The position numbers and the translations under genes are program-made. The notes below the pieces were generated by a model that made no database searches, was not told the origin of the DNA, and saw nothing but the letters and a program-made list of their open reading frames with translations. Below, in pieces: positions 34,431 to 43,499 of a DNA stretch of 64,000 nucleotides. Every line of letters begins with the position of its first letter. Positions within the stretch are counted from its first letter, which is position 1. Origin of the DNA: Prevotella sp. E9-3 (lineage in GTDB: Bacteria; Bacteroidota; Bacteroidia; Bacteroidales; Bacteroidaceae); NCBI RefSeq assembly GCF_022024015.1, contig NZ_CP091786.1, forward strand, positions 3,534,001 through 3,598,000, given 5' to 3'.

Positions 34431-35435
34431 ATGAATATGACATATTCATTCATTGTTCCTGTCTATAACCGCCCCGATGAGGTGGACGAATTGCTACAGA
34501 GTCTATGCACACAAACATTGAAGGACTTTGAGGTTATTGTTGTAGAAGACGGGTCAAAGATAACATGCAAGGATGTTTGCGATAAATTCGCAAACATCCT
34601 TGATTTACATTATTACTATAAGGAGAACAGTGGTCCCGGACAGAGCCGAAACTACGGTGTTGAACGGGCCCATGGCGAGTATGTAATCATCATAGACTCT
34701 GATGCCGTTGCCCCGGAAGGATTCCTTCAGGCCATCGACGATGAGTTGCAGCGCCAGCCTTCTGACGCATGGGGAGGTCCCGATGCTGCCCACGAGTCGT
34801 TCACCAACGTTCAGAAAGCCATTTCCTATGCCATGACGAGTTTCTTCACTACTGGTGGGATTCGTGGTGGTAAGAAACAACTCGACAAGTTCTATCCACG
34901 CTCTTTCAACCTTGGTATTCGCCGCGAGGCTTATCTTGCATTAGGCGGTTTCTCGAAGACTCGTTTTTCGAAGATGTCGCTCTATGGTGAGGATATCGAC
35001 TTTTCCATCCGCATCTACAAGGCAGGCTATAGTTGCCGTCTGTTCCCCGAGGCGTGGGTATGGCACAAGCGCCGTACTGACTTCCATAAGTTCTGGCGAC
35101 AGATTTACAACAGCGGTTATGCCCGTATCAACCTCTGGCGCATGTACCCGGAAGCATTGAAACTTGTTCACCTGCTGCCCGCAGTTTTCACCCTTGGCAC
35201 ATTCGCACTTATATTGGTAGCGCTGGTTGGTGTTCTGTTCAATACTCAAGCCTGTTTGGCCCTGACTCCCCTGCTGCTCTACACACTGCTTATCTTTATC
35301 GACTCGGCTATCAGGAATCGCAGTCTTTACGTAGGATTTCTTTCCATCCCTGCATCCTTTACCCAACTGATAGGCTATGGCATAGGATTCATTGAGTCGT
35401 GGTGGACCAATTGTGTGATGAAGAAGAATGGATAA
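34431..35435 (+). CDS. Family 2 glycosyltransferase with C-terminal membrane segments
   Basis: The N-terminus SFIVPVYNRPDEVDELLQSL, the VVEDGS turn, the Asp motif IIDSDAV and the later GEDIDFSIRI acceptor motif are a standard GT-A family 2 domain. Two hydrophobic segments near residues 245-275 and 280-325 anchor it to the membrane. It probably adds sugars to an envelope polysaccharide or lipid carrier. ATG 34431 or 34437 may be used. Its 3' end overlaps the radC start by 8 bp, so they are co-transcribed. Confidence 0.85.
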   Translation: MNMTYSFIVPVYNRPDEVDELLQSLCTQTLKDFEVIVVEDGSKITCKDVCDKFANILDLHYYYKENSGPGQSRNYGVERAHGEYVIIIDSDAVAPEGFLQAIDDELQRQPSDAWGGPDAAHESFTNVQKAISYAMTSFFTTGGIRGGKKQLDKFYPRSFNLGIRREAYLALGGFSKTRFSKMSLYGEDIDFSIRIYKAGYSCRLFPEAWVWHKRRTDFHKFWRQIYNSGYARINLWRMYPEALKLVHLLPAVFTLGTFALILVALVGVLFNTQACLALTPLLLYTLLIFIDSAIRNRSLYVGFLSIPASFTQLIGYGIGFIESWWTNCVMKKNG

Positions 35436-36114
35436 ACTGACCATTGCCAACTGGTCGCCCGATGACCAACCCCGTGAAAAACTTCGAGACAAAGGAGCCG
35501 ATGCGTTGAGCAACGCTGAGTTGCTGGCTATCCTTGTGGGCTCAGGAACGCCTGGCGTGAGCGCTGTAGAACTGATGCAGCAGATACTGAGCAACTGCAA
35601 CAACAACCTGAACACACTGGGCAAGATGAGCATACACGAACTGATGCAGTATAAAGGCGTAGGCGAAGCAAAGGCCATCACTATCCTTGCTGCCTGCGAA
35701 CTGGGCAAGCGCCGTCAGATGGAAAGTCCGGAAGAACGCCCGCAACTCTCTACTGCCACACGTGTTTACAACCATATGCACCCAGTAATGCAGGATCTTG
35801 ACGTTGAGGAGTTCTGGGTACTTTTTCTCAACCAGGACTTCCGACTCATCAAGAAAAACCGCATTTCCCATGGTGGTATTTCAGAAGTGAGTGTTGACAT
35901 TCGCATCATCATGCGCGAGGCAGTTCTCTGCAATGCCACAATCGTGGTAGCCTGCCATAACCATCCTAGTGGAAACATCAAGCCCAGCAAGCAAGACAAT
36001 GCCTTAACACAAAGTCTGATGAATGCCTGCGAAGTGATGCGACTGCATTTTATGGACCATATCATCGTGGCTGACGGACAATACTTTTCATACCATGAAT
36101 CGGGCAGAATATAG
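35428..36114 (+). CDS. radC: RadC-family JAB/MPN metalloprotein
   Basis: The 228-residue protein has an N-terminal HhH-like region (GAEALSNAELLAI-type, here GADALSNAELLAI) and the JAMM motif VACHNHPSGNIKPSKQD near the C-terminus, exactly as in RadC. The molecular function of the family remains unclear despite its name. It overlaps the glycosyltransferase gene by 8 bp and is followed by a hairpin at 36141-36165 and a strong terminator. Confidence 0.9.
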   Translation: MDKLTIANWSPDDQPREKLRDKGADALSNAELLAILVGSGTPGVSAVELMQQILSNCNNNLNTLGKMSIHELMQYKGVGEAKAITILAACELGKRRQMESPEERPQLSTATRVYNHMHPVMQDLDVEEFWVLFLNQDFRLIKKNRISHGGISEVSVDIRIIMREAVLCNATIVVACHNHPSGNIKPSKQDNALTQSLMNACEVMRLHFMDHIIVADGQYFSYHESGRI

Positions 36115-36187
36115 AGTTGACGGTATCTATAACTATAAGCTATAGAAAGGCTATCCTTCTATAGAAAAAGACCATAACACTATCACA

Positions 36188-36246
36188 AAAAAAACAGTGC
36201 CTTTAGTTGAACTATATTATTTATAGCAACTAAAGGCACTGTTTTT
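36188..36246. terminator. Strong bidirectional terminator between radC and HIT
   Basis: ACAGTGCCTTTAGTTG pairs perfectly with CAACTAAAGGCACTGT around a 17-nt loop, with A-runs on the left and T-runs on the right. It can stop radC transcripts on the plus strand and HIT transcripts on the minus strand. Confidence 0.9.
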
Positions 36247-36263
36247 AGTGCGATTATTTACTT

Positions 36264-36662
36264 TTACGCCTCGCAGAAAGCTGCGTAAATCTTATCGGCA
36301 ATAGCTTTCATCTCTTCAGCAGGAAGCTGAAGTTTTTCTTTACGGAAGTCAACATCAGCTTCAGAATTCATTGGAATGAGATGAATATGAGCGTGGGGGA
36401 CTTCCAATCCAAGCACAACCTGAGCTACCTTTTTGCAGGGAAAAGCCTTTTTGATAGCTACAGCTACACGCTTGGCAAACTGCTCAAACCGACCAATCTC
36501 ATCGTCTTCCATATCGAAGATATAGTCAACTTCACGACGAGGGATGACCAGTGTATGAGCCTTTCCTACAGGATTGATATCAAGGAAAGCATAGAACTCA
36601 TCACTCTCTGCACACTTATAACTGGGTATTTCGCCTGCGGCGATTTTACTAAAAATATCCAT
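36264..36662 (-). CDS. HIT family nucleotide hydrolase
   Basis: The 132-residue protein ends its core with the histidine triad VPHAHIHLIPM, and has KCAESDEFYAFLDINPVGKA with HTLVIPRR upstream, as in HinT-type proteins. HIT enzymes cleave nucleoside phosphoramidates or AMP conjugates in the cytosol. It lies 57 nt downstream of greA on the same strand and probably shares its transcript. Confidence 0.93.
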   Translation of the reverse strand: MDIFSKIAAGEIPSYKCAESDEFYAFLDINPVGKAHTLVIPRREVDYIFDMEDDEIGRFEQFAKRVAVAIKKAFPCKKVAQVVLGLEVPHAHIHLIPMNSEADVDFRKEKLQLPAEEMKAIADKIYAAFCEA

Positions 36663-36719
36663 AGTTCTTTTTTGATAGGGGGCTATAGTTGCTATTGTGA
36701 CTATAGTACTTATAGATAA

Positions 36720-37187
36720 TTATCCTACAGTGATTTTCTCAATACGCAATTTGATGGTGCCACGAGGAATTTTCACTTCAACCTCATCGCCCACCTTATG
36801 GTTCAACAAGCCCTGTGCGATAGGAGTAGTGATAGAAATCTTGCCTTCGCGCAGGTTGGCCTCACTCTCTGATACGATAGTATAGGTCATACGAGCCTTG
36901 TTGGCCATATTGGTCATCTCTACCTTCGACAGAATCTGAACCGAATCTGTGCTCAAGCGAGAAGTATCAACAATTTTTGCTTCGGTAATAGCTTGTTTCA
37001 ACTGATTGATTTTCGACTCCAAGTGAGCCTGTGCTTCCTTGGCAGCCTCATACTCACTGTTCTCGCTCAAATCACCCTTATCACGTGCCTCTGCGATTGC
37101 AGCCGATGCCTTGGGGCGTTCAACACCCTCCAAATGTTTCAACTCGGCTATGAGTTTGTCATAACCTTCTTGCGACATGTATGCCAT
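36720..37187 (-). CDS. greA: Transcription elongation factor GreA
   Basis: The 155-residue protein has the N-terminal coiled coil (EGYDKLIAELKHLEG, then ARDKGDLSENSEYEAAKEAQ with the acidic tip D/E pair) and the C-terminal FKBP-like domain with GLLNHKVGDEVEVKIPRGTI. GreA stimulates RNA cleavage by backtracked polymerase. Its promoter lies at 37306-37337 and a terminator-like hairpin is in the leader, so its expression may be attenuated. Confidence 0.95.
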   Translation of the reverse strand: MAYMSQEGYDKLIAELKHLEGVERPKASAAIAEARDKGDLSENSEYEAAKEAQAHLESKINQLKQAITEAKIVDTSRLSTDSVQILSKVEMTNMANKARMTYTIVSESEANLREGKISITTPIAQGLLNHKVGDEVEVKIPRGTIKLRIEKITVG

Positions 37188-37240
37188 AATTACTTATTTT
37201 TTTATATTGTTTTATGTATTCTTTTGGTTAGCAAAAAACA

Positions 37241-37272
37241 AAGAATCCCGACTTTTTCAGTCGGAATCCTTG
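37241..37272 (-). terminator. Terminator-like hairpin inside the greA leader
   Basis: The minus strand reads AAGGATTCCGACT, a GAAAA loop and AGTCGGGATTCTT, followed by TGTTTTTTG. The stem has 13 pairs including G-U. It lies between the greA promoter and greA and would also end transcripts from the upstream GH35 gene. Confidence 0.75.
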
Positions 37273-37305
37273 TTATCGATGTGTCTTTTACCTTTTATCC
37301 GTTGG

Positions 37306-37337
37306 CAAAAGTACAAAGTTTTTTCGAAACAAACAAA
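37306..37337 (-). promoter_or_regulatory. greA promoter
   Basis: On the minus strand TTTG (37337-37334), a 20-nt spacer and TACTTTTG (37313-37306). It follows the GH35 stop codon at 37353 and leads into the hairpin at 37272-37241. Confidence 0.7.
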
Positions 37338-37352
37338 TTTTTACCGCATTAA

Positions 37353-39848
37353 TTAATAAAGGTATATGCGGAAGTTCTTTACCGAACCAGGGGCTCCCTG
37401 CTCTGCGCGTGGCAGATATTCAAGAGCATTGACAGTCTGCTCAGAACCGAGGTCGATCACCAGTAGATGAGGCATTGCAGAGCCCTTTTCTGTCTGCCAG
37501 TAAGTGCTTTCCTGAAGGTCGAACACCTTATCGCCAAGATGGTTGCCTGCCTCATCCTCGCTGTCGGCATACTTTGTCTTCCAAGGTTCGCGACTCAAAC
37601 GACGACCGCCAGGATTCTGCAGATAGAGTTCAGCAATGGCCACACGGTCACCTTCCTTCTGCGTAGAGAGACATTCGATGGCGAGGTAGCGGCCCTTGGC
37701 AGGAGCATTGAAACTGATGGTCTGCCAGCCATTGCCAGCCTTGAAGGAACCAATAGCTACAGGGGTAGCACTATTGAGGTCGGGCTTGTCGCCGATGTTG
37801 TTGTGCTTGTTGCTCTTCTCCAACTGAAGTTTGTTCAGTTCAGGCTCAGTCTGTCCCCAGACGACAGCCTCACGAGGACCAACCACGTCGAGGACGATGA
37901 TTTCGTTCTTGCCCTTCTTCAGCCAGCAACCGGGCACATAGAGTGTCTGTTGCGGACCGATAGACCAGATGCGACCCATGGCGTGACCGTTGACATATAC
38001 CTGTCCTTTGCCCCATGTCTCGAAATTCAGGAACGTGTCACCCACCTTTTTCAGCTCGAAGTAACCACGATAGTAGCCGCGACCGAAGATAAGGTCGTCA
38101 CTATTCTTGGCATACCTATAGCCACGACCAATGACAGGTTCGTTGAGCTTTTCGCGAGTGGTGGGCTTAGTCTTCTGCATCTCGAAAGCTTTTACAGCCA
38201 CCTCATAGTCATCAGGAATGCGCATACATTCCCATTGGTTAGGAGTAAACGTTACCTCTGTCTTGTCAACGCCGCCGAGATGAGAATGTAGCTCAGCAGT
38301 AATGGTTGGTTTGCTTACAAGTCCCTTGAAGTCCTTGATGGCACGTCCGAAGTTGATGCGGCCCATACCCTCAACAAGAATCTGCAGTTCCTGACCTTGC
38401 TTGATACCAGGCAAGGTAAGTGTCTTCTCGTTCTTCACACGGTCCACCTTACCAATGTACTTACCGTCGATGAATACCTGGGCATAGTCGTGAGCATCTA
38501 TAGTGAGTGTACACGTAAACGCATCGTTCGGATAGACACCTTCCACTTTCACATTGTCAATCTGGGGAAGACGAGTGGTATAGAGCACGGTACCCCAGCC
38601 CATGTCGAGCTCCTCAAAGGTCTTTGGGCGGTCGCCATGAGCCTCTTCTTTGTGGTCCCACCAAGTATATTTGTAGTCAAAGCCGTTATATAGCGGTGCA
38701 AACTCCTTCAACTCAAACTTAGGCACGGTGATGATGGGCATAGGAGCCTTGGGCACGGCAGGCATCTTTTTGCCATTGTTGTATTTTGCCATCATCTTGC
38801 GCAGTTCCCAGAACTTTGGTGTGGCATGGCCATATTCATTGATAGGGGCATCATAGTCATAAGAGGTGACATCGGGTGCAAAACCAGGAGAGTTAGCACC
38901 TGCCCAGTGACCAAACGAAGTACCTCCGTGGGTCATATAGAGTGAGAACGAGATGCCTTTCGAGAGCATTTCATCCATACCCTCCACCATATCCTTGGCA
39001 GGACGGGTCTCATGACGTGCACCCCACTTGTCGAACCAACCGCTCCAGAACTCAGAACACATCTTGGGCGCATTGGGACGCAGCTCACCCAAACGACGGA
39101 ACTGCTGATCGATATTGGCTCCTGTGCCGAAGTTCATGGTCCATGTCAGGTCGTCAAGACCATTCTTGGTGAAGTTAGAAGACCAGTCGCACTGGAACAA
39201 AGACAGCTCCTTACCATAGATAGAGCGTAAGCAGTCGCGTATCTCACTGACATAAGGCTTATCCTCACCATACGAACCGTACTCGTTCTCCACCTGTACC
39301 ATGATGATAGGGCCACCGTTCTGGATGGTCAGCGGAGCCAATTGCTCGCCCACCTTCTGCTCGAACAGTTTTACACGCTCCATAAAGTACGGATCGCGTT
39401 CGCGTAGTTTGATATCTTTCTTCTTCAGCAGCCACCAGGGCAAACCGCCCATCTCCCATTCTGCACACACATAGGGACCAGGGCGCACAATAACATACAT
39501 GCCATTCTTCTGTGCCAGGCGACAGAACTCAGCCACATCGTTATTGCCTGTAAAGTTAAACTCGCCCTCTTTTTGTTCGTGGATGTTCCAGAATACATAG
39601 ATGCACACTGTATTCATACCGAGTGCCTTACACATCTGGATGCGGTGTTCCCAGTAAGGACGCGGAATACGGGGATAATGAACTTCGGCAGCCTTCACAA
39701 CAAAAGGCTGTCCATTGAGCAAGAATGTCTTATTGCCCGTAGTAAAGGTGCCAGGCTTGTTGACAACGTTCTTCTGCGCTGCTTGCATCATGGCAGGTGC
39801 AGTCAGCAACATCGCAGCAAATGCGAACTTGCGAATAATGTTTCTCAT
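37353..39848 (-). CDS. GH35 beta-galactosidase with C-terminal discoidin-like domain
   Basis: A signal peptide (about residues 1-22 from ATG 39848) precedes the GH35 barrel: FLLNGQPFVVKAAEVHYPRI, VFWNIHEQKEGEFNF, then the acid/base region IIMVQVENEYGSYG and the nucleophile region KMCSEFWSGWFD. Beta-sandwich domains follow, and the last 150 residues look like an F5/8 type C carbohydrate-binding domain. It removes terminal beta-galactose in the periplasm or at the surface. The upstream ATG at 39884 was rejected because it precedes the signal peptide. Confidence 0.9.
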   Translation of the reverse strand: MRNIIRKFAFAAMLLTAPAMMQAAQKNVVNKPGTFTTGNKTFLLNGQPFVVKAAEVHYPRIPRPYWEHRIQMCKALGMNTVCIYVFWNIHEQKEGEFNFTGNNDVAEFCRLAQKNGMYVIVRPGPYVCAEWEMGGLPWWLLKKKDIKLRERDPYFMERVKLFEQKVGEQLAPLTIQNGGPIIMVQVENEYGSYGEDKPYVSEIRDCLRSIYGKELSLFQCDWSSNFTKNGLDDLTWTMNFGTGANIDQQFRRLGELRPNAPKMCSEFWSGWFDKWGARHETRPAKDMVEGMDEMLSKGISFSLYMTHGGTSFGHWAGANSPGFAPDVTSYDYDAPINEYGHATPKFWELRKMMAKYNNGKKMPAVPKAPMPIITVPKFELKEFAPLYNGFDYKYTWWDHKEEAHGDRPKTFEELDMGWGTVLYTTRLPQIDNVKVEGVYPNDAFTCTLTIDAHDYAQVFIDGKYIGKVDRVKNEKTLTLPGIKQGQELQILVEGMGRINFGRAIKDFKGLVSKPTITAELHSHLGGVDKTEVTFTPNQWECMRIPDDYEVAVKAFEMQKTKPTTREKLNEPVIGRGYRYAKNSDDLIFGRGYYRGYFELKKVGDTFLNFETWGKGQVYVNGHAMGRIWSIGPQQTLYVPGCWLKKGKNEIIVLDVVGPREAVVWGQTEPELNKLQLEKSNKHNNIGDKPDLNSATPVAIGSFKAGNGWQTISFNAPAKGRYLAIECLSTQKEGDRVAIAELYLQNPGGRRLSREPWKTKYADSEDEAGNHLGDKVFDLQESTYWQTEKGSAMPHLLVIDLGSEQTVNALEYLPRAEQGAPGSVKNFRIYLY

Positions 39849-39926
39849 TGCAGTTTTGGGTTTTTGATAAGTAATCTTCTGCAAAAATAAAGAAAAAAAA
39901 CGAAATCGGCTACTGTTTATAATAGT

Positions 39927-40391
39927 TTAATATTCTGTCAAGAGTTCTGCAAACATTGCGACGATAGCTTCCAGATGGCGACGGTCGGTATCATCAAAGG
40001 TATTCAACTCGCGACTGTCGATATCTAGCACGCCCAATACACGCTGATCACGAGCAAAGATAGGCACCACGATTTCCGAACGCGATGCACTACTACAGGC
40101 TATATGCCCAGGGAACTGTTCCACATCGGGCACCACCACTGTCTCACGACGTTCATAGGCTGTTCCGCATACGCCCTTTCCGTGAGGAATACGATAGCAG
40201 GCCACAGGTCCCTGAAACGGTCCAAGCGTCAGCACTCCATTCTTCTCCAGATAAAAACCTGTCCACCAGAAGCCCATTGCTTCGTGGATGGCAGCAGCCA
40301 CATTAGCCATTACGGCTACAGCATCGGTTTCGCCCTCAATCAGGGCAGCAATCTGCTGTTTCAGCAGTGTATATTTCTCTTCTTTTTCCAT
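39927..40391 (-). CDS. Free methionine-R-sulfoxide reductase (GAF domain, fRMsr)
   Basis: From ATG 40391 the protein is 154 residues, the normal fRMsr length. The GAF core contains WTGFYLEKNGVLTLGPFQG and the catalytic Cys motifs GVCGTAYER and HIACSSASRSEIVVPIF. The enzyme reduces free Met-R-sulfoxide in the cytosol with thioredoxin. A longer frame to 40592 reads into noncoding sequence and was not chosen. Confidence 0.88.
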   Translation of the reverse strand: MEKEEKYTLLKQQIAALIEGETDAVAVMANVAAAIHEAMGFWWTGFYLEKNGVLTLGPFQGPVACYRIPHGKGVCGTAYERRETVVVPDVEQFPGHIACSSASRSEIVVPIFARDQRVLGVLDIDSRELNTFDDTDRRHLEAIVAMFAELLTEY

Positions 40392-40416
40392 AGTAAAAAT
40401 GTATTTATATAAGTTC

Positions 40417-41886
40417 TTATTCTTCTTTATAAAAGTCTGGTCGAGGTGCGGTGAAATGCATCTGTTCGCCTTTTGATGGATGACGAAAAGACAATTCGGC
40501 AGCATGCAGACAAAGCCGTTGGCCTTTCTTTCCATAGAGTGGATCACCAACGATAGGACAAGCCAAGCCATCAGGATGAGCACAGTGCACACGCAACTGG
40601 TGGGTACGCCCGGTATGAGGAATCAGCGACACGAGAGCAACAGCACCTTCACTATCCACACCAGAGTCCATAACCGACAGCACCTCAAAATCGGTAACCG
40701 CCTGCTTGCCATGAAGAGGATCGACCACCTGGCGTGGACGGTCTAATGGGTCTGGCCGCAAAGGCAATGATATCGTGCCTTTATCACCTGCATGAAGAAT
40801 CGTTTTCCCATTCTTATGTCTTTCCGCAACATCCAATAAGGCGATATATTTCTTAGAAACAGTACGCGAATAGAACTGGTGCTGCAGATGTTTATATGCA
40901 TCTTCATTACGAGCCACCACCAGCAATCCTGATGTGTCCATATCCAACCGGTGAGGCATAAACACCCGACCGTATTTTTCAGAAAGGATTGTTTCTACAG
41001 AAGGAGCCTCTATTCGCCCTGGTACTGAAAGGAGACCTGAGGGTTTATTCACTACAAGAATCGTTTCGTCTGCATAAAGCACCTCCAGTTGGTCTTTCAA
41101 ATTCTGAACCGAAGGCGAAGGCGTTTCGTCAACATCCAGTCCCTTGAGCATGTGGGTAAGGATGGGCAAACACTTTCCGCGACAGGCAGGATAGAACTGT
41201 CCATGATGACGGATTTCGCCTTTCGGAGATGCACCATACCAGAATTCGGCAATGGCCACAGGGGACAATCCGTGCTGATAGGCATACTGCAACAACTTCG
41301 GTGCACAGCAATCGCCGCTACCGCCTGGCGGCAGAGGAAAACGCTGCTGGATCTTCGGCAGACGGTGGTAGTCGCGCCATATCTCTACCAAATCTTTTAT
41401 TTCTCCCAGTGCATTCAGCATGCGGTACTGACTGAACAGCCATAACTGAAGTTCCTCCGACAACTGTTTGCGCTGCTGCTTGAGGGCAAGAACCTCTGAC
41501 GAGCAGGTGGAAGGGGATGTTGAAGATGAGGATAACTGTGACAACTGGGCGTTGATTGAAGAAATGAGACGCTCGGTCTGTTTGAAATGACCGTCAGGCT
41601 GCTGAGCATCGAAAACAGGAGGCACAAAGAAAGGCCAGTCGTTACGCCCTGCCAGTAATCCGGAATAAGCAGCAATATAAGAAAGCCCCGATTCTTTTCC
41701 TTGCTCCACAATCAACACGCCAAACATCTTCCCGCGCTGAGCATCAGCAAGCAATTCCGACTGCGAGGCAATAAAACGATTAACCTCATCCGCCGCCAAC
41801 AGACAGAGCGGATGAGGTTCGTAGTCGAAAGGATTATTGAAGCGCAAAGGCTTCTCTATGGATGTATGTAGCGGATGCAGATGCAC
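40417..41886 (-). CDS. RluA-family pseudouridine synthase with long N-terminal region
   Basis: The C-terminal 220 residues have the RluA catalytic motif MPHRLDMDTSGLLVVARN and the HQLRVHCAH region, typical for rRNA/tRNA pseudouridine synthases. The N-terminal 270 residues (RFNNPFDYEPHPLCLLAADE start; a Ser/Thr-rich helical stretch near 130; FPLPPGGSGDCCAPKLLQYA near 205) match the larger Bacteroidetes form of this enzyme. Its RNA target is not known from sequence. Confidence 0.85.
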   Translation of the reverse strand: MHLHPLHTSIEKPLRFNNPFDYEPHPLCLLAADEVNRFIASQSELLADAQRGKMFGVLIVEQGKESGLSYIAAYSGLLAGRNDWPFFVPPVFDAQQPDGHFKQTERLISSINAQLSQLSSSSTSPSTCSSEVLALKQQRKQLSEELQLWLFSQYRMLNALGEIKDLVEIWRDYHRLPKIQQRFPLPPGGSGDCCAPKLLQYAYQHGLSPVAIAEFWYGASPKGEIRHHGQFYPACRGKCLPILTHMLKGLDVDETPSPSVQNLKDQLEVLYADETILVVNKPSGLLSVPGRIEAPSVETILSEKYGRVFMPHRLDMDTSGLLVVARNEDAYKHLQHQFYSRTVSKKYIALLDVAERHKNGKTILHAGDKGTISLPLRPDPLDRPRQVVDPLHGKQAVTDFEVLSVMDSGVDSEGAVALVSLIPHTGRTHQLRVHCAHPDGLACPIVGDPLYGKKGQRLCLHAAELSFRHPSKGEQMHFTAPRPDFYKEE

Positions 41887-41906
41887 GGGCTATCTCAAAT
41901 ACGAAA

Positions 41907-42563
41907 TTACTTCTTATAGTCGAAGCCAATACGCAGACCATCGTAGTTCTTAGACAAATCGCCGATTGTCTGAGCAGTGCTGTTGCCGCTCAAAGCAGTC
42001 ATGGTCTGAATAACTGTCAGCAGTTTTGATGCTTCAAACAACAAAGCAATACCATTCGAATTCTTCTTGGCATAGCAGTTGATGTTCAGCAGCAAGCCCT
42101 GCAGATTTACTTTATAGTTGGCTTCATCGAAAGTATATTTGCCTGAGAAGTTCTTTCCTGCGATGGTCGATGTGAAAGTACCGTCCTGCTTGAAAGTGAT
42201 CTTGGTACTGGTTGAGTTGATGCCTACCGACTGGAAAGTGGGAAGCATCTTATCCTTGATGGCCTGAGCCATTGCCTCACCGCCAGCCTGTGCCAGCATC
42301 TCCTTACTGGTGAAAGCGCAACCCGGCTGACTATAAGTCCAAGTACCAATCAAATCGGCCTTCGTCATCTTGTCCAGGCCCAATACACTCTGCAGTACAT
42401 TACCCAATACCTGTCCGTTGGTAACAGCAGAAATAACACTACCTAAGGCGCCTGCTCCAGCAGCACCAGTGGTTGTTCCAGAAGTAGTACCCGTTGTTCC
42501 CATTCCGCAGCTGCTGAGCATCATGCTAACGGCAGTTGCCACAATCAATGAAATATTCTTCAT
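41907..42563 (-). CDS. DUF4923-type lipoprotein
   Basis: The signal ends in the lipobox MMLSSCGMG, followed by a Gly/Thr-rich linker. The mature part (LIGTWTYSQPGCAFTSKEML, QDGTFTSTIAGKNFSGKY) is a lipocalin-like small beta-domain that I associate with the DUF4923 family of Bacteroidales. Function unknown; envelope location is clear from the lipobox. Confidence 0.75.
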   Translation of the reverse strand: MKNISLIVATAVSMMLSSCGMGTTGTTSGTTTGAAGAGALGSVISAVTNGQVLGNVLQSVLGLDKMTKADLIGTWTYSQPGCAFTSKEMLAQAGGEAMAQAIKDKMLPTFQSVGINSTSTKITFKQDGTFTSTIAGKNFSGKYTFDEANYKVNLQGLLLNINCYAKKNSNGIALLFEASKLLTVIQTMTALSGNSTAQTIGDLSKNYDGLRIGFDYKK

Positions 42564-42673
42564 AATCGAATTTTAGTATAATTTTTTTAGACTGTCTTTC
42601 AAAACTTAGAGTGCAAAATTACGCCTTTTCCATCACAAAAGCAAAGGAATCGCCGTTTTTCTCCTCAAGTGTT

Positions 42674-43369
42674 TCATTTCATTAGGATTTCCGTCAATTC
42701 TTTCATACCTTCCGAACCGCCTTTCTGTATCTGCTTGACACGCTCTCCGGCGTTGATAGGATTCGGGTCAATGAGGTAGATTGGAACAGACGGACGCACA
42801 TAGTGCAATAATCCTGCAGCAGGATAGACATTGAGCGAAGTGCCTATGACAATGAAAATATCTGCTTGCTGAGCCTCTTCGGCAGCCACTGTGATATTGG
42901 GAACTGCCTCGCCAAAGAACACGATAAAGGGCCTCAGCAGCGAACCGTCACCCGCCTTTGTACCAGGAGCCACCTCACAATTATCAGGTGTCAATTCTAT
43001 CTGATACCTCGGATCGTCAACATCACGACTGGAGCACACCTTCATCAGTTCGCCATGCAGGTGAATCACTTTCGACGAACCAGCCTGTTCGTGCAGGTTG
43101 TCCACATTCTGTGTCACCACTGTCACATCGTATTTTTCTTCAAGGGCCGCAACCAGCTTGTGACCCTCATTGGGTTTCACTCCCCAGCATTTCTTGCGAA
43201 GCATGTTGTAAAAGTTCGTCACCAGCGTAGGATCGGCTTCCCATCCTTCATGAGTGGCAACCTGCTGCACAGGATATTCCTCCCAAAGGCCATCGGCATC
43301 ACGGAAAGTTTTCAACCCGCTCTCCACCGACATTCCGGCACCCGTCAAAACAACGATTTTCTTTTTCAT
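42674..43369 (-). CDS. NAD-dependent protein deacylase (sirtuin), apparently without zinc cysteines
   Basis: The start at ATG 43369 gives KKKIVVLTGAGMSVESG, then TQNVDNLHEQAG and the catalytic His in VIHLHGELM, then FIVFFGEAVP and VIGTSLNVYPAAGL. This is a full class III-like sirtuin. The usual four zinc cysteines after HLHGE are missing: only KVCSS and NCEV are seen. Family members remove acyl groups from Lys using NAD. It is monocistronic by spacing. Confidence 0.9.
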   Translation of the reverse strand: MKKKIVVLTGAGMSVESGLKTFRDADGLWEEYPVQQVATHEGWEADPTLVTNFYNMLRKKCWGVKPNEGHKLVAALEEKYDVTVVTQNVDNLHEQAGSSKVIHLHGELMKVCSSRDVDDPRYQIELTPDNCEVAPGTKAGDGSLLRPFIVFFGEAVPNITVAAEEAQQADIFIVIGTSLNVYPAAGLLHYVRPSVPIYLIDPNPINAGERVKQIQKGGSEGMKELTEILMK

Positions 43370-43460
43370 TTGGCTTGTTTTTTTCAACAATAAACTATTA
43401 AATCTCCACAAAAATAATATATTTTAGCGAAATAACAATGGTTGAATGCAAAAATATGCG

Positions 43461-43468
43461 TAACTTTG
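43461..43468 (+). promoter_or_regulatory. -7 box for the FKBP cluster
   Basis: TAACTTTG lies 32 nt before the first FKBP ATG. GGAGAAAG just upstream of ATG 43500 is a plausible ribosome-binding site. A good -33 box is not clear. Confidence 0.55.
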
Positions 43469-43499
43469 CGCGATTTTAATTATATAATAAGGAGAAAGC

